From: Bacteroidaceae bacterium
GTDB lineage: Bacteria; Bacteroidota; Bacteroidia; Bacteroidales; Bacteroidaceae
Assembly (NCBI GenBank): GCA_024695315.1
Contig: JAILIJ010000229.1
Coordinates: 1-17,404, forward strand
DNA: 17,404 bases
Direction: 5' to 3'
Made by a program: the position numbers and the translations under genes. The notes beneath the pieces are model-generated. The model saw only the letters and a program-made list of their open reading frames with translations, was not told where the DNA came from and did no database searches. Below are positions 15,813-17,404 of this stretch, in pieces (position 1 is the stretch's first letter; each line of letters begins with the position of its first letter).

Positions 15813-15833
15813 TTTTGCAAATCTATTGCAAAA
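15813..15833. promoter_or_regulatory. Inverted repeat, operator-like, over a candidate promoter
   Basis: TTTTGCAA (15813-15820), spacer ATCTA, and TTGCAAAA (15826-15833) form a perfect 8-5-8 dyad. The right arm contains the -33 TTG of the promoter ending at 15856. The direct repeat GTTAAATA, with starts exactly 10 bp apart, lies 11 bp upstream on the same face of the helix. This arrangement fits a dimeric transcription factor site. Confidence 0.5.
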
Positions 15834-15856
15834 CGCATTAAAAATGACTATATTTG
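15826..15856 (+). promoter_or_regulatory. Candidate promoter inside the rlmH-ettA gap
   Basis: TTG (15826-15828), a 20-nt spacer and TATATTTG (15849-15856) match the Bacteroidota -33/-7 consensus. It is more than 480 bp upstream of ettA, which has a closer promoter, and no ORF of note follows. Transcription from here would make a non-coding RNA or a very long ettA leader. Confidence 0.5.
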
Positions 15857-15963
15857 AACATTCATCTGACGATGATGCTCCAAGCTAGATTTGCTGTAGT
15901 AGTGAGTGAATTTTATTTTAGATAAAATGATAAATTCTATCGTAAATAATTAAAAGAAAATTA

Positions 15964-16000
15964 CGAAGGCACACGAAGGGCATACGAAGCGTTGTCGAAG
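15964..16000. repeat. Four CGAAG repeats phased at 10-11 bp
   Basis: CGAAG occurs at 15964, 15974, 15985 and 15996, with starts 10, 11 and 11 bp apart. The first two copies are ACGAAGG, the third ACGAAG and the fourth CGAAGG. The spacing equals one turn of B-DNA, so all copies face the same side of the helix. They lie within the possible non-coding transcript. Confidence 0.6.
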
Positions 16001-16106
16001 GAGGTGGGGTAGAAAACTATACCCTGACGAGATTGGCCTTAATCGGGATAATGAAAAGCACGATGATAATTCGTATTTTTTAAGATTTGATAAATAGAAT
16101 GGTTTG

Positions 16107-16133
16107 ACTCATGCAATTTTGAATTGCTTGAGT
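16107..16133 (+). terminator. Hairpin with 12-bp stem and T-rich tail in the rlmH-ettA gap
   Basis: ACTCATGCAATT (16107-16118) pairs with AATTGCTTGAGT (16122-16133), with one mismatch and a 3-nt loop, followed by GTTTGTTTATATG. It is terminator-like for plus-strand transcription coming from the candidate promoter at 15826-15856 or reading through from rlmH. The T-run is interrupted, so strength is uncertain. Confidence 0.45.
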
Positions 16134-16258
16134 GTTTGTTTATATGATAACTAAGCTTTTTCAGCACATTTTGTTAGTGTATAGGAAATGCCGGTATGTT
16201 AGTTCGGGACATAGTATCGAAGCATGTTAGTATGCTAAAAATACAGATAGATGTATAT

Positions 16259-16289
16259 TTGTTTGTATCAAGGATTTTATGTAACTTTG
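16259..16289 (+). promoter_or_regulatory. Bacteroidota-type promoter of ettA
   Basis: TTG (16259-16261) within TTTG, a 20-nt spacer and TAACTTTG (16282-16289) match the -33/-7 consensus. The -7 box ends 51 nt before the ettA ATG, giving a leader of roughly 45 nt. Confidence 0.7.
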
Positions 16290-16340
16290 TCACGAATATA
16301 AATCGAAAAATTATTTTGACACAAAAACAATTAAATATAG

Positions 16341-17404
16341 ATGGCTACAGTAGATGATAAAAAAGTGATATTCTCGATGGTTGGCGTTAGCAAGACCATT
16401 CAGCAGAATCAGAAGCAAGTGCTAAAGAACATTTACCTCTCTTTCTTCTATGGTGCTAAAATTGGTATCGTGGGTTTGAATGGTGCTGGTAAATCAACTC
16501 TCATGAAGATTATTGCAGGACTTGATACTCAGTTCCAAGGAGAAGTGGTATGGAGCCCTGGATATAGTGTAGGCTATCTGCCACAGGAACCACACCTTGA
16601 CGAGGCTAAGACTGTCAAGGAGAATGTGATGGAGGGCGTACAATATGTTTATGACGCTCTTCGCGAATATGACGAGATAAACGAAAAGTTCGGACTGCCT
16701 GAGTATTATGAGGATGCAGACAAGATGGATAAATTGATGAACCGTCAGGCAGAACTTCAGGATATAATTGACTCTACTGATGCGTGGAATATGGACAGCA
16801 AGTTGGAGAGAGCTATGGATGCTCTTCGTTGTCCTCCTGGCGATTGGAGCGTTGAGAATTTGTCAGGTGGTGAAAGACGTAGAGTAGCTCTTTGTCGTCT
16901 ATTGCTTTCTAAGCCTGATGTTCTCCTTCTCGATGAGCCTACCAACCACCTTGATGCAGAATCAATAGACTGGTTGGAGCAGCACTTACAACAGTATGAA
17001 GGTACTGTAATAGCTGTTACGCACGACCGCTACTTCCTTGACGATGTAAGTGAGTGGATTCTTGAACTTGATCGTGGCGAGGGTATTCCTTGGAAGGGTA
17101 ATTACTCAAGTTGGCTCGACCAGAAATCTAAGCGCATGGCGCAGGAAGAAAAAACTGCAAGTAAGCGCCGTAAGGCTCTCGAACGTGAGTTGGAGTGGGT
17201 GCGTATGGCACCTAAGGCACGTCAGGCCAAGGGTAAGGCACGTTTGAACTCTTACGATAAGATGCTTAACGAGGAACAGAAGGAACGTGAAGAAAAACTC
17301 GAAATCTTCATCCCTAATGGACCACGTCTTGGTAATAAGGTTATTGAGGCTAAGCACATGGCAAAGGCCTTTGGAGATAAAGTTCTCTTTAAGGATCTTA
17401 ACTT
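16341..17404 (+). CDS. ettA: Energy-dependent translational throttle protein EttA (ABC-F), 3' end cut by window
   Basis: EttA is an ABC-F ATPase that binds the ribosomal E site and controls entry into elongation according to the ATP/ADP ratio. The 354 visible residues cover the first ABC domain and the linker: Walker A GLNGAGKST (45-53), the arm subdomain around YDEINEKFGLPEYYEDADKM (about 110-150), signature LSGGERRRVALCRLL (from 174), and Walker B VLLLDEPTNHLD with catalytic E199. The charged helical linker with QAKGKAR follows (about 255-320), matching the P-site tRNA interaction motif region. The second ABC domain starts at VIEAKHMAKAFGDKVLFKDL and is cut off; full-length family members are about 555-565 residues. 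The N-terminal VIFSMVGVSKTIQQNQKQVL is typical of EttA rather than Uup or YheS. The gene has its own promoter, 734 bp from rlmH. Confidence 0.95.
   Translation, partial: MATVDDKKVIFSMVGVSKTIQQNQKQVLKNIYLSFFYGAKIGIVGLNGAGKSTLMKIIAGLDTQFQGEVVWSPGYSVGYLPQEPHLDEAKTVKENVMEGVQYVYDALREYDEINEKFGLPEYYEDADKMDKLMNRQAELQDIIDSTDAWNMDSKLERAMDALRCPPGDWSVENLSGGERRRVALCRLLLSKPDVLLLDEPTNHLDAESIDWLEQHLQQYEGTVIAVTHDRYFLDDVSEWILELDRGEGIPWKGNYSSWLDQKSKRMAQEEKTASKRRKALERELEWVRMAPKARQAKGKARLNSYDKMLNEEQKEREEKLEIFIPNGPRLGNKVIEAKHMAKAFGDKVLFKDLN

Larger units (their letters stand above)
15607..16340. other. 734-bp non-coding gap between rlmH and ettA
   Basis: No ORF with a plausible protein was found on either strand. 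The longest short frame examined runs from ATG at 15872 for 17 codons and looks random. The first 180 bp (15607-15784) are AT-rich without clear signals. After that come a direct repeat GTTAAATA (15785-15792, 15795-15802), an inverted repeat with an overlapping promoter (15813-15856), phased CGAAG repeats (15964-16000), a short hairpin with a T-run (16060-16081), a 12-bp stem hairpin (16107-16133), three GTTAGT copies (16173, 16198, 16226) and the ettA promoter (16259-16289). An unannotated RNA gene is possible; no known RNA family is recognised. Confidence 0.6.

Noticed and set aside
15872..15925. 17-codon ORF (MMLQARFAVVVSEFYFR) just downstream of the candidate promoter in the rlmH-ettA gap
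   Set aside because: It is too short, has no good ribosome binding site, would start almost at the predicted 5' end, and has no recognisable leader-peptide codon bias.
15910..15928. ATTTTAT/ATAAAAT hairpin in the rlmH-ettA gap
   Set aside because: It is AT-only with a 7-bp stem in AT-rich DNA; such matches are expected by chance and it is not followed by a clear T-run.
15964..16000. CGAAG array considered as a CRISPR or tandem repeat array
   Set aside because: The units are only 5-7 bp with 3-6 bp spacing and there are no cas genes; CRISPR repeats are about 23-40 bp.

Overview
The window looks like chromosomal DNA from a Bacteroidales bacterium, probably Prevotellaceae (Prevotella/Segatella-like). 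This is an inference from AT-rich DNA, promoters with the Bacteroidota -33 TTG / -7 TAnnTTTG pattern, mostly weak ribosome binding sites, a Por-secretion-like tail on a large exported protein, and a DUF4421 outer-membrane-type protein. I see no IS, phage, CRISPR or tRNA/rRNA.

Left part (1-9074, all minus strand). In transcription order from right to left: a Gfo/Idh/MocA oxidoreductase, a DUF4421-like outer-membrane protein with a damaged start region, a 1472-residue exported multidomain CotH-kinase protein, a MATE efflux transporter, and a DUF3737 beta-helix protein cut by the window edge. The CotH and DUF3737 genes have their own recognisable promoters. A strong hairpin separates CotH from MATE. 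A 22-bp perfect palindrome sits on the -33 element of the DUF3737 promoter.

Right part (9195-17404, all plus strand). An unrecognised six-TM membrane protein is followed by a ribosome-centred series: rlmD (23S rRNA m5U methyltransferase), an S4-domain RluA-family pseudouridine synthase, a relA-type (p)ppGpp synthetase whose HD hydrolase residues are lost, rlmH (23S rRNA m3-pseudouridine-1915 methyltransferase), and the start of ettA (translation throttle ABC-F ATPase). These genes share the theme of rRNA modification and translation/starvation control, though the intergenic gaps suggest several transcripts rather than one operon.

The least explained DNA is non-coding. It comprises the 734-bp gap between rlmH and ettA (a candidate promoter with an inverted-repeat operator, helically phased CGAAG repeats, and terminator-like hairpins, possibly an unannotated RNA), the 231-bp relA leader with an 18-bp long-range inverted repeat, and the leader of the RluA gene with a possible pseudoknot covering its Shine-Dalgarno. 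No complete new system could be demonstrated. The best leads are these leaders, the start-codon loss in the DUF4421 gene and the hydrolase-dead RelA.
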